From Bradyrhizobium yuanmingense (GTDB lineage: Bacteria; Pseudomonadota; Alphaproteobacteria; Rhizobiales; Xanthobacteraceae), in the NCBI RefSeq assembly GCF_029167105.1, contig NZ_JARFML010000030.1, forward strand, positions 30,443-94,442: a stretch of DNA of 64,000 nucleotides. The letters run 5' to 3'. Positions 62,644 through 64,000 of this stretch are shown here, piece by piece; within the stretch, counting starts at the first letter, position 1, and each line of letters begins with the position of its first letter. The notes under the pieces were generated by a model, which worked only from the letters and a program-made list of their open reading frames with translations, had not been told where the DNA came from and ran no database searches. The position numbers and the translations under genes were made by a program.

Positions 62644-63900
62644 TCAGGCCTGATCGAGACCGTAAAGCGTGTGCAAGGTGCGCACCGCAAGCTCGGTATA
62701 GGCGGTGTCGATCAAGACCGAAAATTTGATCTCGGAGGTTGTAATGGCCCGAATGTTGATGTTCCGTCCGGCGAGCGCCGAGAACGCCTGGGCGGCGACG
62801 CCGGCATGGCTGCGCATGCCGCTGCCGATCACCGAGATCTTGGCGACATCGGTGGCGGTATCGAGCCGCGCATAGCCGATCTTGGCCTTGGCCGCGGTAA
62901 TCGTATCCTTGGCGCGGGTGAAGTCCGCGGCCGGCACGGTGAAGGTGAGGTCGGTGGTTTTGCCGTCCTCGGACACATTCTGCACGATCATGTCGACGTT
63001 GATATTGGCATCAGCCAGCGGGCCGAAGATCGAGGCCGCAACGCCGGGCTTATCCTCGATCTGGCGCACCGAGATCTGAGCCTCGTCCTTGGAGAACGCG
63101 ATACCGGTGACGACGTGGCTTTCCATGATCTCCTCCTCGCTGCAGATCAGCGTGCCGGGCGGCTGGTTGGCATGCGGGTCGATATCCTCGGGCTTATCAA
63201 AGCTCGAGCGGACGAAGATCGGCATGTTGTGAACCATGCCGAGTTCCACCGAGCGGACCTGGAGCACCTTGGCGCCCTGCGAGGCCAGTTCCAGCATGTC
63301 TTCGAACGCGATCTTGTCGAGCCTCTTGGCCTTCGGCACGATTCGCGGATCGGTGGTGTAGACGCCGTCGACGTCGGTGTAGATGTCGCAGCGGTCGGCC
63401 TTGACGGCGGCGGCGATCGCCACGGCCGAGGTGTCGGAGCCGCCACGGCCGAGCGTGGTGATGCGACCCGTCTCGGGGTTGATGCCCTGGAAGCCGGCGA
63501 TGACCGCGACCTCCTTTCGGTCCTTGAAGCGCTTGACGATCTCGCTGCCGTCGATGTCCTCGATCCGGGCCGAGGCATGGGCGTCGCTGGTCTTGATCGG
63601 GATCTGCCAGCCCTGCCAAGAGCGGGCCTGGATGCCCATGCCCTGGAGCACGATGGCAAGAAGGCCGGAGGTCACCTGTTCGCCCGAGGCGACCACGGCG
63701 TCATATTCGCGCGCGTCGTGCATCGGCGAGGCCTCGGTGCACCAGGCGACCAGCTCGTTGGTCTTGCCGGCCATCGCCGAGACGACCACGGCCACTTCGT
63801 GGCCGGCATCAACCTCACGCTTCACATGGCGTGCGACGTTGCGGATACGTTCGATGTTGGCGACGGACGTGCCGCCGAATTTCATCACGAGGCGGCTCAT
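62644..63900 (-). CDS. lysC: Aspartate kinase
   Basis: Phosphorylates aspartate at the head of the lysine, threonine and methionine pathways. It has 418 residues. KFGGTSVANIERI lies at the N-terminus, with VVVSAMAGKTNEL, TTLGRGGSDTSAVAIAAAVK and DIYTDVDGVYTTDPRIV in the kinase domain, and two ACT domains at the C-terminus (ISVRQIEDKPGVAASIFGPL, ISVIGSGMRSHAGVAAQAFS). It is a monofunctional enzyme. The metY-metA genes of the same pathway are elsewhere in this window. Confidence 0.97.
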   Translation of the reverse strand: MSRLVMKFGGTSVANIERIRNVARHVKREVDAGHEVAVVVSAMAGKTNELVAWCTEASPMHDAREYDAVVASGEQVTSGLLAIVLQGMGIQARSWQGWQIPIKTSDAHASARIEDIDGSEIVKRFKDRKEVAVIAGFQGINPETGRITTLGRGGSDTSAVAIAAAVKADRCDIYTDVDGVYTTDPRIVPKAKRLDKIAFEDMLELASQGAKVLQVRSVELGMVHNMPIFVRSSFDKPEDIDPHANQPPGTLICSEEEIMESHVVTGIAFSKDEAQISVRQIEDKPGVAASIFGPLADANINVDMIVQNVSEDGKTTDLTFTVPAADFTRAKDTITAAKAKIGYARLDTATDVAKISVIGSGMRSHAGVAAQAFSALAGRNINIRAITTSEIKFSVLIDTAYTELAVRTLHTLYGLDQA

Positions 63901-64000
63901 GACGACGCGTGCATTCCTTCATAAGGATCAGTATGGTGACCCGCACTGGACGGGTGCCCACCGACCGCGCGTATACAGAGCGGAGGGGCCGGGGGCAAGC

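Overview
The window looks like chromosomal DNA of a Bradyrhizobium-like alphaproteobacterium. It is GC-rich, has trehalose synthesis, a polyhydroxybutyrate locus (phaR, phaA, phaB), an ACC deaminase gene with its Lrp-type regulator, DUF4167 and ptsP genes, and the long palindromic intergenic repeats that are frequent in Bradyrhizobium. This assignment rests on protein and repeat recognition by eye, not on a database search.

Layout. 1-6.5 kb: a sensor kinase (cut by the window edge) overlaps a FIST sensor gene, divergent from two tandem chemoreceptors whose last 1,049 bp are almost identical. 6.5-11.7 kb: DUF3175, an MFS transporter and the trehalose genes otsB and otsA. 11.8-22.8 kb: a tRNA-Ser(GGA) gene followed by an integrated element of about 10.9 kb. 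The element is bounded by 15-bp direct repeats of the tRNA 3' end and by matched pairs of arm-type repeats. It has phage-satellite architecture: tyrosine integrase, AlpA-like regulator, ProQ/FinO-like RNA binder, primase-helicase, HK97-type major capsid protein and a P27-like small terminase. No large terminase, portal, protease or tail genes are visible. Its left end carries a coiled-coil/winged-helix protein and a frameshifted FRG-domain gene. 22.8-24.1 kb: a SUKH (SMI1/KNR4) gene, a third partial attachment-like sequence and a degenerate tRNA 3' half suggest repeated insertion at this tRNA locus.

24.1-30.1 kb: an allophanate-hydrolase-like amidase, a Crp/Fnr regulator, a nitrate/taurine-type ABC transporter operon and a fatty acid desaturase. 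30.4-33.7 kb: a LysR regulator divergent from an MFS exporter and an aldo/keto reductase. 33.8-35.3 kb: an amidase with a histone-H1-like lysine/alanine tail. 35.6-37.9 kb: methionine synthesis by direct sulfhydrylation (metY-metA). 38-41 kb: polysaccharide deacetylase and recQ. 41.1-44.7 kb: acdS/acdR, a Cds1-like PLP enzyme and a CMD/AhpD-like protein. 44.7-50.5 kb: a PilZ-PAS-GGDEF cyclase, envelope proteins, an HSL-type esterase, a class IV aminotransferase and a methyltransferase. 50.5-53.6 kb: phaR divergent from phaA-phaB. 53.7-57.5 kb: EamA transporter, DUF985 cupin, gloB, methyltransferase and DUF4167. 58-64 kb: prmC-prfA, ptsP and lysC, a conserved housekeeping block on the minus strand.

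The most unusual region is the satellite. It would replicate with its own primase-helicase and could supply its own capsid and packaging-specificity subunit while depending on a helper phage for the rest. Its integrase has lost the first catalytic arginine and the FRG cargo gene is frameshifted, so the resident copy may be partly decayed.
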